Source: Pseudomonas sp. GOM7 (GTDB lineage: Bacteria > Pseudomonadota > Gammaproteobacteria > Pseudomonadales > Pseudomonadaceae). Taken from it: a stretch of DNA of 64,000 bases. Both the position numbers and the translations under genes were made by a program. Under the pieces are notes generated by a model that did no database searches, was not told the origin of the DNA, and saw only the letters and a program-made list of their open reading frames with translations. How positions within the stretch are numbered: the stretch's first letter is position 1; every line of letters begins with the position of its first letter. The stretch is taken from NCBI RefSeq assembly GCF_026723825.1, contig NZ_CP113519.1:1178001-1242000 (forward strand). The letters are read 5' to 3'. This document shows, in pieces, positions 37,738-46,429 of the stretch.

Positions 37738-38736
37738 ATGAAGATTCTGGTCACCGGCGCGAGCGGCTTCATCGGCGGGCGTTTCGCTCGCTTCGCTCTG
37801 GAGCAGGGCTTCGCGGTGCGCGTCAACGGGCGCCGTGCCGAGGGTGTGCAGCATCTGCTCAGCCGGGGTGCCGAGTTCATCCAGGGCGATCTGGCCGATG
37901 CCGAGCTGGTGCAGCACCTGTGCGAGGGTGTCGAGGCCGTGGTGCATTGCGCCGGCGCAGTCGGGGTGTGGGGCGACTACGCGTATTTTCACCGGGGCAA
38001 CGTCACGCTCACCGAGCATGTGGTCGATGCCTGCCTGAAACAGAAGGTGCGGCGCCTGGTGCATCTGTCGTCGCCGTCGATCTATTTCGACGGGCGTGCC
38101 CATGTCGGTGTGCGGGAGGAGCAACTGCCACGGAGGTTCTCCGATCATTACGGGCGCACCAAGTACCTGGCCGAGCAACGGGTGTTCGCCGCCCAGCGCG
38201 AGGGGCTGGAGGTGATCGCCCTGCGTCCGCGCTTCGTCACCGGGGCGGGGGACACCAGCATCTTTCCACGGCTGATCGCCATGCAGCGCAAGGGGCGCCT
38301 GGCAATCATCGGCAATGGCCTGAACAAGGTCGACTTCACCAGCGTGCACAACCTCAACGCCGCGCTGCTCAGCGCGCTCAGGGTCGAGGGCGCCGCGCTG
38401 GGCAAACCCTACAACATCAGCAACGGCGAGCCGGTGCCGCTGTGGGACGTGGTCAATTACGTGCTGCGCCGGCTCGAGCTGCCGCCGGTCACCCGGCACC
38501 TGCCATTCGGCCTGGCCTACGGCGTGGCGGCAATCAACGAGAGTATCTGTCGCGTGCTACCCGGTAGGCCGGAACCGAGCCTGTTTCGCCTGGGCGTGGC
38601 GGTGATGGCGAGGGATTTTTCCCTCGACATCGGCCGCGCTCGCGAGTACCTCGACTACCAGCCGCAGGTGAGCCTGTGGCAGGCCCTGGATGAGTTCTGC
38701 GCCTGGTGGCAAGCGCAAACGCGGGCTCAGGCGTAG
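37738..38736 (+). CDS. NAD-dependent epimerase/3-beta-HSD-like dehydrogenase
   Basis: 332-residue extended SDR with TGASGFIG at 6-13, catalytic Y138-x3-K142 (YGRTK) and the substrate-loop LRPRFVTGAGDTSIFPRL typical of 3-beta-hydroxysteroid dehydrogenase/isomerase-like and OleD-like enzymes. The real substrate in Pseudomonas is unknown. It follows argP by 35 bp, with GGGGGACGG as ribosome-binding site, and may be co-transcribed with it, though a functional link is not obvious. Confidence 0.9.
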   Translation: MKILVTGASGFIGGRFARFALEQGFAVRVNGRRAEGVQHLLSRGAEFIQGDLADAELVQHLCEGVEAVVHCAGAVGVWGDYAYFHRGNVTLTEHVVDACLKQKVRRLVHLSSPSIYFDGRAHVGVREEQLPRRFSDHYGRTKYLAEQRVFAAQREGLEVIALRPRFVTGAGDTSIFPRLIAMQRKGRLAIIGNGLNKVDFTSVHNLNAALLSALRVEGAALGKPYNISNGEPVPLWDVVNYVLRRLELPPVTRHLPFGLAYGVAAINESICRVLPGRPEPSLFRLGVAVMARDFSLDIGRAREYLDYQPQVSLWQALDEFCAWWQAQTRAQA

Positions 38737-39014
38737 ATACGCTGGCCGCGATAGATGCGTACCGAACCGCTGGGGCTGTCGGCTACGAGTTGCACTACCT
38801 GTTCGGGCTTGGGCGCCAGGTACTGTGGCTGATCGGAGAGTTGCGCCAGGCGTTGGCCCAGGCTGCGGATTTCTTCGTCGGTGGATTTCAAGCTGCCGTC
38901 GAGCAGGGCGTTGATCGCATCGACCTGGCTCAGGCGGATATCGATGGCCTGCTCCTCGCGCAAGCGGCGACGCAGGGTTTTCATGCAGTCGAGAATTTCC
39001 TTGTTCAGTTCCAT
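38727..39014 (-). CDS. Conserved hypothetical protein (coiled-coil)
   Basis: 95-residue cytosolic protein, MELNKEILDCMKTLRRRLRE, with heptad-like charged helices followed by a short beta-rich tail (SVRIYRGQRIYA). I recognise it only as a conserved Pseudomonas hypothetical. The start at 39014 is preferred because GGGGGT precedes it; the frame upstream lacks coding character. It overlaps the end of the epimerase gene by 10 bp tail to tail. Confidence 0.7.
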   Translation of the reverse strand: MELNKEILDCMKTLRRRLREEQAIDIRLSQVDAINALLDGSLKSTDEEIRSLGQRLAQLSDQPQYLAPKPEQVVQLVADSPSGSVRIYRGQRIYA

Positions 39015-39362
39015 TACCACTACCCCCTTTGCTTGAAGGGTCACGGGGCAGGCGTCCGTCGCCTTCCGTAACCGAACCAGCCTGGCGTCCAGCGGCTGGG
39101 AATGCATCTGTGTGCAATGCAGAACTCTCGTGCCGTCTGCTGGCTGTTTGCGACGCGCCCATGGCGCGTTCACGACAACTCAAAAAGCAAAGTGCGTACC
39201 AGTTCAAATTTTGCGGAACTGCTGGCCTGCAGCCAGGGTCGATGGCCGTGTCGCGCCCTTCGTCGGTGCGTTGCGCACCTGCTTGGCGCGACGCTGAAGG
39301 CATGATGGCGAATCGGTATACTGCGCGGCATTTCCTTACCCGTTCCAACCATAGGTTCAACC
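39015..39362. other. Divergent intergenic region
   Basis: About 350 bp separating the small coiled-coil gene (minus) from the membrane coiled-coil gene (plus). No gene is seen; the only structure noted is a short CGCGCC-ATG-GCGCG palindrome near 39155. Both promoters must lie here. Confidence 0.4.
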
Positions 39363-40211
39363 ATGCGCAACGATGCCAACGATGAGCTCGACAACCTGCC
39401 CAGCCTGACACCTGAGCGCCGTGAGGAATTCGCCGAACCCGTGGACGAACCTGCACCGCGCCCGCTGCGTGCCGCCAGCGGCAAGGCTCCGGTGGCCAAA
39501 GGGGCCAGCACTGGCCCGCTGTGGGCTCTGGTTGGCGCGCTGAGCATCGCCCTGGCCGGTCTGGGCTGGTGGAGCCTGCAACAGATCACCCTGATGGAGC
39601 AGCGTCTGGTGGCCACTCAGGAGAGCTTCGCGCGCATCAGCGAAGAGGCTGCTGGGCGTATTCAGGACATCTCCGGCAAGGTGGTGGCCACCGAGTCGAA
39701 CGTCACCAGTGACAGCGAGGCGCTCAAGCTGCAGGTCAAGCAACTGCAGGGGCAACTGGCCGAGCTGAACAAGCAGCAGCAACAGGGCGCCACGGCCCAG
39801 GCTGCGCTGGACAAGCGCGTCGAGCAACTGGGCGCGGAACTCAAGAGCGGTGTCGGTGCCAGCGCCGAACTGGACAAGCGCTTGCAGGCCCTGAGTAGCG
39901 AGCAGGCGGCGCTCAAGGCCGCGCAGAGCGACGCCAAGGCGACCCAGGCCGAGCTGGCCAAGCTCGATACGCGCATCAAGAGCCTCAGTGGTGATATCGA
40001 CAAGCTGAAGAAGCAGGGCGATCAGAGCCAGGCCATTCGCAGCCTGGAGCAGGATCTGCTGGTGCTGCGCAGCGAACTGGACAACCGCCCGGCTGCCAAC
40101 GCAGGCCCGGACACCGCCGAGTTCGATGCCTTCCGCGCGCAGGTCACGCGCAACATCAACACCCTGCAGAGCCAGGTGCGGAATCTGCAGCAACAGATCG
40201 ACGCGCGCTGA
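39363..40211 (+). CDS. Membrane-anchored coiled-coil protein
   Basis: 282-residue protein with an acidic, Pro-rich cytosolic N-terminus, a single membrane segment at about 51-71 (ALVGALSIALAGLGWW) and a long periplasmic coiled coil (about 75-282) rich in Gln, Leu, Ala and Lys with KLDTRIKSLSGDIDKLKKQ. Homologues are annotated vaguely, sometimes as ATPase, but no nucleotide-binding motif is present. It may be a structural envelope protein. An intrinsic terminator follows. Confidence 0.85.
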   Translation: MRNDANDELDNLPSLTPERREEFAEPVDEPAPRPLRAASGKAPVAKGASTGPLWALVGALSIALAGLGWWSLQQITLMEQRLVATQESFARISEEAAGRIQDISGKVVATESNVTSDSEALKLQVKQLQGQLAELNKQQQQGATAQAALDKRVEQLGAELKSGVGASAELDKRLQALSSEQAALKAAQSDAKATQAELAKLDTRIKSLSGDIDKLKKQGDQSQAIRSLEQDLLVLRSELDNRPAANAGPDTAEFDAFRAQVTRNINTLQSQVRNLQQQIDAR

Positions 40212-40230
40212 GCCAGACGTCGGATGAACG

Positions 40231-40258
40231 AACGCCCCGCATTGCGGGGCGTTCTTTT
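40231..40258 (+). terminator. Rho-independent terminator
   Basis: Perfect 10-bp stem AACGCCCCGC-ATT-GCGGGGCGTT followed by CTTTTA, 20 bp after the stop of the coiled-coil gene. Classic intrinsic terminator. Confidence 0.93.
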
Positions 40259-40369
40259 ATGGGGCGCGGCTAAAGTCCCTTCCACAGGCTGAGGCGTAGG
40301 GGGCGCTGGCGCACAGACATTGCTCGTCTCGCCCGGTTGGTGCGCGCAGCGCACCCTACGTCAGTTCCA

Positions 40370-41419
40370 TCACAGGCGCGGGTAGTCGATATAGCCGACC
40401 GGGCCGGAACCATAGAAGGTTTCCGGGTGCGGCTCGTTCAGCGCAGCGTCCTGCTCCAGGCGTGCCGGCAGATCCGGGTTGGCGATGAAGGGGATGCCGA
40501 AGGCCACGGCATCGGCCTTGCCCTCGGCCAGCCAGGCATTGGCCTGATCCTTGGTGAAGCGCTCGTTGGCGATGAACACGCCACCGAACTCCTTCTTCAG
40601 TTGCGGTACCAGGCTGTCGTCGCCGGCCTTCTCGCGGGCGCAGATGAAGGCGATGCCACGCTTGCCCAGTTCGCGAGCCACGTAGCCGAAGGTCTCGGCG
40701 CGGTTGGCATCGCCCATGTCATGGGCATCGGCGCGTGGCGCCAGGTGCACGCCGACGCGGCCGGCACCCCAGACCGAGATGGCCGCATCGGTGACCTCCA
40801 GCAGCAGACGAGCGCGGTTCTCGACGCTGCCACCATATTGGTCGGTGCGCTGGTTGGTGCTGCTCTGCAGGAACTGGTCGAGCAGGTAGCCGTTGGCGCC
40901 GTGGATTTCCACGCCGTCGAAACCGGCAGCCTTGGCGTTCTCGGCGCCCTGGCGGTAGGCCTCGACGATCTCGGCGATCTCTTCGGTTTCCAGCGCGCGC
41001 GGGGTGACGAATTCCTTCATCGGGCGCACCAGGCTGACGTGGCCGGCTGGCTGGATGGCGCTCGGCGCCACCGGCAGTTCACCGTTGAGGTAGATGGGGT
41101 CGGAGATGCGCCCGACGTGCCAGAGCTGCAGGACGATCTTGCCGCCATTGGCATGCACGGCCTGGGTGACGTTGCTCCAGCCACGGATCTGCTCGTCCGA
41201 CCAGATGCCGGGGGTATTCGGGTAGCCAACGCCCATCGGCGTGACGGCGGTGGCCTCGCTGATGATCAGGCCGGCCGAGGCGCGCTGCACGTAGTACTCG
41301 GCCATCAGCGCGTTGGGCACGCGGCCTTCGTCGGCGCGGCAGCGGGTCAGCGGCGCCATGATGATGCGGTTGTTCAGTTGCAGATCGCCGATCTGAATAG
41401 GGTCGAACAGGGTAGGCAT
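40370..41419 (-). CDS. Old-yellow-enzyme family alkene reductase (XenB-like)
   Basis: 349-residue FMN-dependent ene-reductase that reduces activated alkenes, nitro compounds or N-ethylmaleimide with NAD(P)H. Conserved features are IIMAPLTRCRAD, QLWHVGRIS and the active-site HGANGY (H173, N176, Y178). Length and motifs resemble Pseudomonas XenB/NemA. It lies 28 bp after an ArsR-type regulator gene and is probably controlled by it, suggesting induction by an electrophile. Confidence 0.95.
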   Translation of the reverse strand: MPTLFDPIQIGDLQLNNRIIMAPLTRCRADEGRVPNALMAEYYVQRASAGLIISEATAVTPMGVGYPNTPGIWSDEQIRGWSNVTQAVHANGGKIVLQLWHVGRISDPIYLNGELPVAPSAIQPAGHVSLVRPMKEFVTPRALETEEIAEIVEAYRQGAENAKAAGFDGVEIHGANGYLLDQFLQSSTNQRTDQYGGSVENRARLLLEVTDAAISVWGAGRVGVHLAPRADAHDMGDANRAETFGYVARELGKRGIAFICAREKAGDDSLVPQLKKEFGGVFIANERFTKDQANAWLAEGKADAVAFGIPFIANPDLPARLEQDAALNEPHPETFYGSGPVGYIDYPRL

Positions 41420-41447
41420 GGTGAATCCTCCGGTTGTAGCTTCAGGT

Positions 41448-41774
41448 TCAGAGTTGCTGGCCGAGACGCTCGACGAAGGCCTGGATCAAGTCGTCGTTGC
41501 GTTTGAAGAAGTGCCACTGACCGACCTTGCGGCTGGTCACCAGGCCGGCGCGTTGCAGAGTCGTCAAATGGGCGGAAACGGTGGACTGCGACAGCCCGGT
41601 GCGCTGGTAGATCTTGCCGGCGCACACGCCGATCTCCAGCGGATGATCCTGCTCGGGGAAGTTGCGCTCGGGCTCCTTCAACCAGTCGAGGATGTCGCGG
41701 CGTACCGGGTGGGCGAGTGCCTTGATGATGGCGTCGAGGTCGATATCCATGGTGCGTTCGTCGTGTTTCGTCAT
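41448..41774 (-). CDS. ArsR-family transcriptional repressor
   Basis: 108-residue winged-helix repressor: IIKALAHPVRRDILDWLKEP, then a recognition helix in LSQSTVSAHLTTLQRAGLV (61-79). A cysteine (C51) lies in GVCAGKIYQ just before it, a possible sensor residue. The start is uncertain: ATGs at 41786, 41774 and 41750 all lack a strong ribosome-binding site. 41786 lies inside the inverted repeat judged to be the operator, so 41774 was chosen. It is co-transcribed with the ene-reductase. Confidence 0.85.
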   Translation of the reverse strand: MTKHDERTMDIDLDAIIKALAHPVRRDILDWLKEPERNFPEQDHPLEIGVCAGKIYQRTGLSQSTVSAHLTTLQRAGLVTSRKVGQWHFFKRNDDLIQAFVERLGQQL

Positions 41775-41785
41775 GGGGCGAACCA

Positions 41786-41807
41786 TATATCGTCTCTGAG
41801 CGATATA
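41786..41807. promoter_or_regulatory. Candidate ArsR operator
   Basis: Perfect 7-bp inverted repeat TATATCG-TCTCTGAG-CGATATA immediately upstream of the ArsR-type repressor gene and 70 bp from the divergent acpH start. AT-rich palindromes of this size are typical ArsR binding sites; autoregulation is likely. Confidence 0.6.
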
Positions 41808-41876
41808 CAGATCGTTTGTTCCGATACTCGTCATCAACGATTTCGATTCCAGCCCTGCTGCGAGTAAGCTCGACGC

Positions 41877-42464
41877 ATGAACTATCTGGCTCATCTGCAC
41901 CTGGGCGGTGACGCCCGGGCACAACTGCTCGGCAGCCTGTATGGCGACTTCGTCAAGGGGCCGCTGGACGGGCGTTGGCCGAGGGACATCGAAGCGGCCA
42001 TCCGTCTGCATCGGCGTATCGATGCCTTTACCGACAGTCACCCCTTGCAGGCCCGTGCGCGGGCGCGTTTTCCCCTTGAGCGGCGGCGCATGGCCGGCAT
42101 GCTGCTGGATCTGTTCTTCGACCATTGCCTGGCCCGCGACTGGGCCGCCTATGCCGCGCAGCCGCTGGAGCATTTCACCGATCGGGTGTACCGGGTGCTG
42201 GCCGCCGAGCCGGCCTTGCCGGGGCGCCTGGCGCTGATGGCGCCACGCATGGCAGCGCAGGATTGGCTGGGCAGTTATCGCGAGTTCGCGGTGCTGGAAC
42301 AGGTGATTGCCGGCATGCAGCGGCGCCTGTCGCGGCCGCACCTGCTCGACGGCAGCCTGGCCGAGCTGGAGCGCTTGTACGCGCCGCTCAGCGAGGATTT
42401 CCGCGCCTTCTATCCCGAACTGATGGCCTTCGCCGAGGCCCAGCTAGCTGGTATGAAACCGTAG
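41877..42464 (+). CDS. acpH: Acyl carrier protein phosphodiesterase
   Basis: 195-residue AcpH-type protein of the HD-like family that removes 4'-phosphopantetheine from ACP. It begins MNYLAHLHLGGDARAQLLGS, with GDFVKGPLDG and the metal-binding IRLHRRIDAFTDSHP motif. Length matches E. coli AcpH (193 residues). A single gene followed by REP-like repeats. Confidence 0.93.
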   Translation: MNYLAHLHLGGDARAQLLGSLYGDFVKGPLDGRWPRDIEAAIRLHRRIDAFTDSHPLQARARARFPLERRRMAGMLLDLFFDHCLARDWAAYAAQPLEHFTDRVYRVLAAEPALPGRLALMAPRMAAQDWLGSYREFAVLEQVIAGMQRRLSRPHLLDGSLAELERLYAPLSEDFRAFYPELMAFAEAQLAGMKP

Positions 42465-42570
42465 CCCGGATGCAATCCGGGAATGCCTGAGTGGTGGTGC
42501 GCGTGGCGCACCCTACGGGTGTTTCCCTGCATCCGTAGGGTGCGCTGTGCGCACCAGGAATATCGCCGCT
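42465..42570. repeat. REP-like and GTGCGC/GCGCAC inverted repeats
   Basis: Downstream of acpH are TAGCCCGGATGCAATCCGGG (42464-42483) and an inverted pair of GTGCGC-GGCGCACCCTACGG and CGTAGGGTGCGCTGTGCGCACC (42498-42557) that could form a large hairpin between convergent genes. Members of the same repeat families as at 23122 and 60580. Confidence 0.75.
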
Positions 42571-42652
42571 GAAGTGCCTCCCACAGGGGGGCGGGCACCG
42601 TGGGAGGGGCTTTAGCTGCGACGACCACCGCTGCAGCCTTCCCACCCCTGTT

Positions 42653-45370
42653 TCAGGCCGCCTGCGGATGTAATCGATAACGCCGTACCAGCCATTTCTC
42701 CAGTTCTATCGTGCAGAACATCACCAGGCCTGCCAGCAACACCCGTAGCCATTCTTCCAGCGTCATGCCAACCGAGCCGAACACGCGCTGCAACGGCGCC
42801 GCATAGGTGAACAACAGTTGCAGCAGCATGCAGATGACGATGGTCAGCAGCACGGCGCGATTGCCCAGCAGGCCGTCGCGGCTGATTACCGAAGCGAACA
42901 GGCTGCGGCTGTTGAACAGGAAGAAGATTTCGCACATCACCACGGCGTTGACCGCGATGGTACGGGCGCTTTCCAGGCTGTTGCCGTGTTGCAGTTCCCA
43001 GAGAAACAGGCCGATACCGGCGCCGGCGATCAGCACCGAAACCATCGCGATGCGCCAGACGAAGAAGGCCGACAGCAAGGGCTCGCTCGGCGCCCGCGGG
43101 GTGCGCTTCATCAACCCGCGTTCGCTGGGCTCGAAGGCCAGCGCCAGGCCCAGGGTGCTGGAGGTGACCATATTGATCCACAGCACCTGCGCTGGGGTCA
43201 GCGGCAGCACCACTTGAAACAGGATGGCGAAGATCACGATCAACGCCTGGCCGCCGTTGGTAGGCAGGGCGAAAAGGATGAATTTCTTCAGGTTGTCGTA
43301 GATCGCCCGACCTTCGCGCACGGCGCCGGTGATGGTGGCGAAGTTGTCGTCGGCCAGCACCACTTCGGCGGCTTCCTTGGCCGCCTCGGTGCCCTTCAGG
43401 CCCATGGCCACGCCGACGTCGGCGCGCTTCAACGCTGGCGCGTCGTTGACCCCGTCGCCAGTCATCGCCACTACCTCGCCGCTGCACTGCATGGCCTGTA
43501 CCAGGCGCAACTTGTGTTCGGGGCTGGCGCGGGCGAATACCTCGACGCCGGGCAGTACTTCGCGCAGACGGCGGTCGTCTAGCAGCTCCAGTTCGGCGCC
43601 GGTCAGCGCCGGCAGGTCGATGCCGATGCCCAGTTGCGCACCGATGGCGCGGGCGGTTTCGGCATGGTCGCCGGTGATCATCTTCACCCGGATGCCGGCA
43701 CGTTGGCATTCGGCCACGGCGGCGATGGCCTCTGCACGTGGCGGATCGATGATGCCGACCAGTGCCAGCAGGGTCAGGCCGCTTTCCACGTCAGCGAAGT
43801 TGAGGTTGCGTTGCTCGGCTGCTGCCGGTTTGCTTGCCAGGGCCAGCAGACGCAGGCCTCGGGCAGCCAGGTCGGTGCTCTGGCGCCGCCAGTAGTCGGC
43901 ATCCAGCGCCGTGCTGCCGCCATCGGCGCTGCGCTGGCTGGTGCACATCTCCAGCACCCGCTCGGGCGCGCCCTTGAGCAGAATCAGACCGTGCCCGGCG
44001 TGGTCGTGGTGCAGGGTGGCCATGAAACGATGTTCGGACTCGAACGGAATCGCGTCGCTGCGCGGCAACTGGGCCTGCAGGGATTGGATATCGACACCAC
44101 TTTTCAGCGCCAGGGTCAGCAGTGCGCCTTCGGTCGGGTCGCCATGCAGCAGCCAGTGGCCGGCGTCGTCCTGTTGCAGGCGAGCGTCGTTGCACAGTTG
44201 CGCGGCGCGGGCGATCTCCAGCAGTTCGGCATCAGGTTCGCGCAACTGGCCATTCTCGTGGAAGGCGCCTTCGGGGGCGTAGCCAACGCCCGAGACATCG
44301 AGGATGCGGCTGGCGCTAACCACGCGCTGCACGGTCATTTCGTTACGGGTCAGGGTGCCGGTCTTGTCCGAGCAGATCACCGTCACCGAGCCTAGGGTTT
44401 CCACTGCGGGCAGGCGCCGCACGATGGCGTTCTGGCCAGCCATGCGGCGCACGCCGAGGGCGAGAATCACCGTCATGATCGCCGGCAACCCTTCGGGAAT
44501 GGCCGAGGCGGTCAGCGCCACCACCATCATGAACATCTCGGCCGGATCCTGGCCGTGCCAGAGGATGCCGAGGACGAAGGTGGCCAGCGCCAGGATCAGG
44601 ATGATCACCGCCAACCAGCGGCTGAACTGTTCGATCTGCCGCAGTAGCGGCGTGGACAGCGCCTGCACCTGCTGCAGCATGGCGCCGATGCGACCCAGTT
44701 CGGTGTTCGCGCCGGTGGCCACCACCAGGCCGGTGGCCTGGCCGCTGCTGACCAGGGTGCCGGAGTAGGCCATGCAGCGGCGGTCGCCGAGCGCCGCGTC
44801 GGGCTGACAGTGGGCTACGGATTTTTCCACCAGCAGCGATTCGCCGGTCAGCGCCGCTTCTTCGATCAGCAGGTTCTTCACGCTGAGCAGACGCAGGTCG
44901 GCCGGCACCTTGTCGCCGGACACCAGCAGCACCACGTCGCCGGGCACCAGCCGTTCGGCATCGATTTCGCGACGCTCGCCGCCGCGCAGCACCATGGCGT
45001 GGGGCGAGAGCAGATCACGGATGGCGTCGAGCGCGTTTTCCGCCTTGCCTTCCTGGACGAAGCCGATGATCACGTTGATCAGTACGGCGGCGAGGATCAC
45101 CGAGGTGTCGACCCAATGGCCGAGCAGCGCAGTGATCATGGCAGCCGCCAGCATCAGGTACAGCAGCACGTTGTGGAACTGGTAGAGCAGGCGCAGCAGC
45201 GGGCCGCGACGGGGTGGCGCTGGCAGGCGGTTGCGACCGTGCCGGTGCAGGCGGTTCTCGGCCTCGTCGTCACCGAGGCCGCTCGCGTCACTGTGCTGGG
45301 CATCGAGTGCCTGTCGTGCAGTCAATCCGTGCCAGGTGTGGTCACTATGTACAGAGGGTGAACCGGGCAT
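42653..45370 (-). CDS. P-type (P2A-like) cation-transporting ATPase
   Basis: 905-residue P-type ATPase with an N-terminal cation-ATPase domain, actuator TGES (ALTGESLLVEK), ion-site PEGL in M4 (SAIPEGLPAI), phosphorylation motif DKTGT with Asp 335, hinge TGDGVNDAPAL, and six C-terminal membrane segments. The PEGL and overall order match Ca2+/Na+-type P2 pumps rather than heavy-metal pumps (no CPC). The start at 45370 follows AGGAGATG. It is divergent from a universal stress protein gene with an ANR-like site between. Confidence 0.93.
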   Translation of the reverse strand: MPGSPSVHSDHTWHGLTARQALDAQHSDASGLGDDEAENRLHRHGRNRLPAPPRRGPLLRLLYQFHNVLLYLMLAAAMITALLGHWVDTSVILAAVLINVIIGFVQEGKAENALDAIRDLLSPHAMVLRGGERREIDAERLVPGDVVLLVSGDKVPADLRLLSVKNLLIEEAALTGESLLVEKSVAHCQPDAALGDRRCMAYSGTLVSSGQATGLVVATGANTELGRIGAMLQQVQALSTPLLRQIEQFSRWLAVIILILALATFVLGILWHGQDPAEMFMMVVALTASAIPEGLPAIMTVILALGVRRMAGQNAIVRRLPAVETLGSVTVICSDKTGTLTRNEMTVQRVVSASRILDVSGVGYAPEGAFHENGQLREPDAELLEIARAAQLCNDARLQQDDAGHWLLHGDPTEGALLTLALKSGVDIQSLQAQLPRSDAIPFESEHRFMATLHHDHAGHGLILLKGAPERVLEMCTSQRSADGGSTALDADYWRRQSTDLAARGLRLLALASKPAAAEQRNLNFADVESGLTLLALVGIIDPPRAEAIAAVAECQRAGIRVKMITGDHAETARAIGAQLGIGIDLPALTGAELELLDDRRLREVLPGVEVFARASPEHKLRLVQAMQCSGEVVAMTGDGVNDAPALKRADVGVAMGLKGTEAAKEAAEVVLADDNFATITGAVREGRAIYDNLKKFILFALPTNGGQALIVIFAILFQVVLPLTPAQVLWINMVTSSTLGLALAFEPSERGLMKRTPRAPSEPLLSAFFVWRIAMVSVLIAGAGIGLFLWELQHGNSLESARTIAVNAVVMCEIFFLFNSRSLFASVISRDGLLGNRAVLLTIVICMLLQLLFTYAAPLQRVFGSVGMTLEEWLRVLLAGLVMFCTIELEKWLVRRYRLHPQAA

Positions 45371-45441
45371 GGACGCATCTCCTTCGGCGAGCCGGGGCAC
45401 GGGATTTCCCGACAACCCTAGAGCGCTTTGCGACGCTGTGC

Positions 45442-45455
45442 CTGACCTGCATCAA
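45442..45455. promoter_or_regulatory. ANR/FNR-like box between P-type ATPase and Usp genes
   Basis: Plus strand reads CTGAC-CTGC-ATCAA; minus strand reads TTGAT-GCAG-GTCAG, the same half-site pattern as the arcD box. The centre is 69 bp from the usp ATG and 78 bp from the ATPase ATG, so it could serve either divergent promoter. Known ANR regulons contain both gene types. Confidence 0.65.
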
Positions 45456-45516
45456 GGAGTGAACCGGCAGGAGGGGCTTGAATGTAACTCGGTGTGAATC
45501 CTATGGAGGAAACGAG

Positions 45517-46365
45517 ATGATCAAGATTCTGGTGGCGACCGATCTGTCCGAGCGCTCAGCGCACGCCGTGCAGCGCGCCGTGCAATTGATCCGGCGCCAG
45601 GGTGGTGGCGAGTGGTGCTTGCTGCACGTGATCGATGATGACGCCCCTACCGAACATGTGCAGCGCCAGGTGCAGCAGGCCGAGACGCTGTTGCAGGCCC
45701 AGGCCGAGCGCCTGGCCGAGCAGGCTGGTAGCCGTCCGCGCGTGCTGGTCAATACTGGCGAGGTGCCGTCCATGGTGGTCGAGGCCGCCCAGGGCATGGG
45801 CGCCGATCTGCTGGTGGTGGGCGCGCACCGCAAATCCGCGCTGCGTGATTTCTTCGTCGGCACCACGCTCGAGCGGGTGGTGCGCAGCAGCCATCTGCCG
45901 GTGCTGCGGGTCAATGGGCCGGTCACTCATGAGTACCGTGAAGCGCTGCTGGCTGCCGACCTGTCGCGCACGTCGCAACAGGCCTGGGCCCAGGCCCGTG
46001 ACCTGGGCTTGCTGGACGAGCAGCGTTGCGCCTTGGCCAGCGCCGTCGAGCCGCTGGCCAGTGGCATGGTGATGGATGCGGGGATCAGCGCCGAGGTGCT
46101 GGAGAACCAGTGCGAGCTGCTGAGCAAGCAGTTGACCGAGCGCTTCGCCGAGGTGGGCGTGCAGTTGACGCCTGAGCGCCTGTGGGTGCGGGTGGGGTCG
46201 CCGGAGGCAGTGGTCGGTGATGCCCTGCAACGCTTCAATGCCGACTTGCTGGTGCTCGGCACCCATGCCCGCGAGGGGTTGTCGCGCTTCGTGCTGGGCA
46301 GCGTGGCCATCCGCCTGCTGGCGTCGGTGGAGGTCGATGCGCTGATCGTGCCGCCAGCTGACTGA
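45517..46365 (+). CDS. Tandem-domain universal stress protein
   Basis: 282-residue protein of two Usp domains (about 1-145 and 146-282). The first begins MIKILVATDLSERSAHAVQR. Each ends with an ATP-binding-type loop: VVGAHRKSALRDFFVG and VLGTHAREGLSRFVLG. The ribosome-binding site GGAGG lies 7 nt upstream. Tandem Usps of Pseudomonas support survival under low oxygen, and the ANR-like box upstream fits this. Confidence 0.95.
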   Translation: MIKILVATDLSERSAHAVQRAVQLIRRQGGGEWCLLHVIDDDAPTEHVQRQVQQAETLLQAQAERLAEQAGSRPRVLVNTGEVPSMVVEAAQGMGADLLVVGAHRKSALRDFFVGTTLERVVRSSHLPVLRVNGPVTHEYREALLAADLSRTSQQAWAQARDLGLLDEQRCALASAVEPLASGMVMDAGISAEVLENQCELLSKQLTERFAEVGVQLTPERLWVRVGSPEAVVGDALQRFNADLLVLGTHAREGLSRFVLGSVAIRLLASVEVDALIVPPAD

Positions 46366-46429
46366 ACGGCTACGAGCTATAGACTGGAGGCTATCCAGGG
46401 ATCCCTGGCAAGCCCCCGTACGCTGTGGA

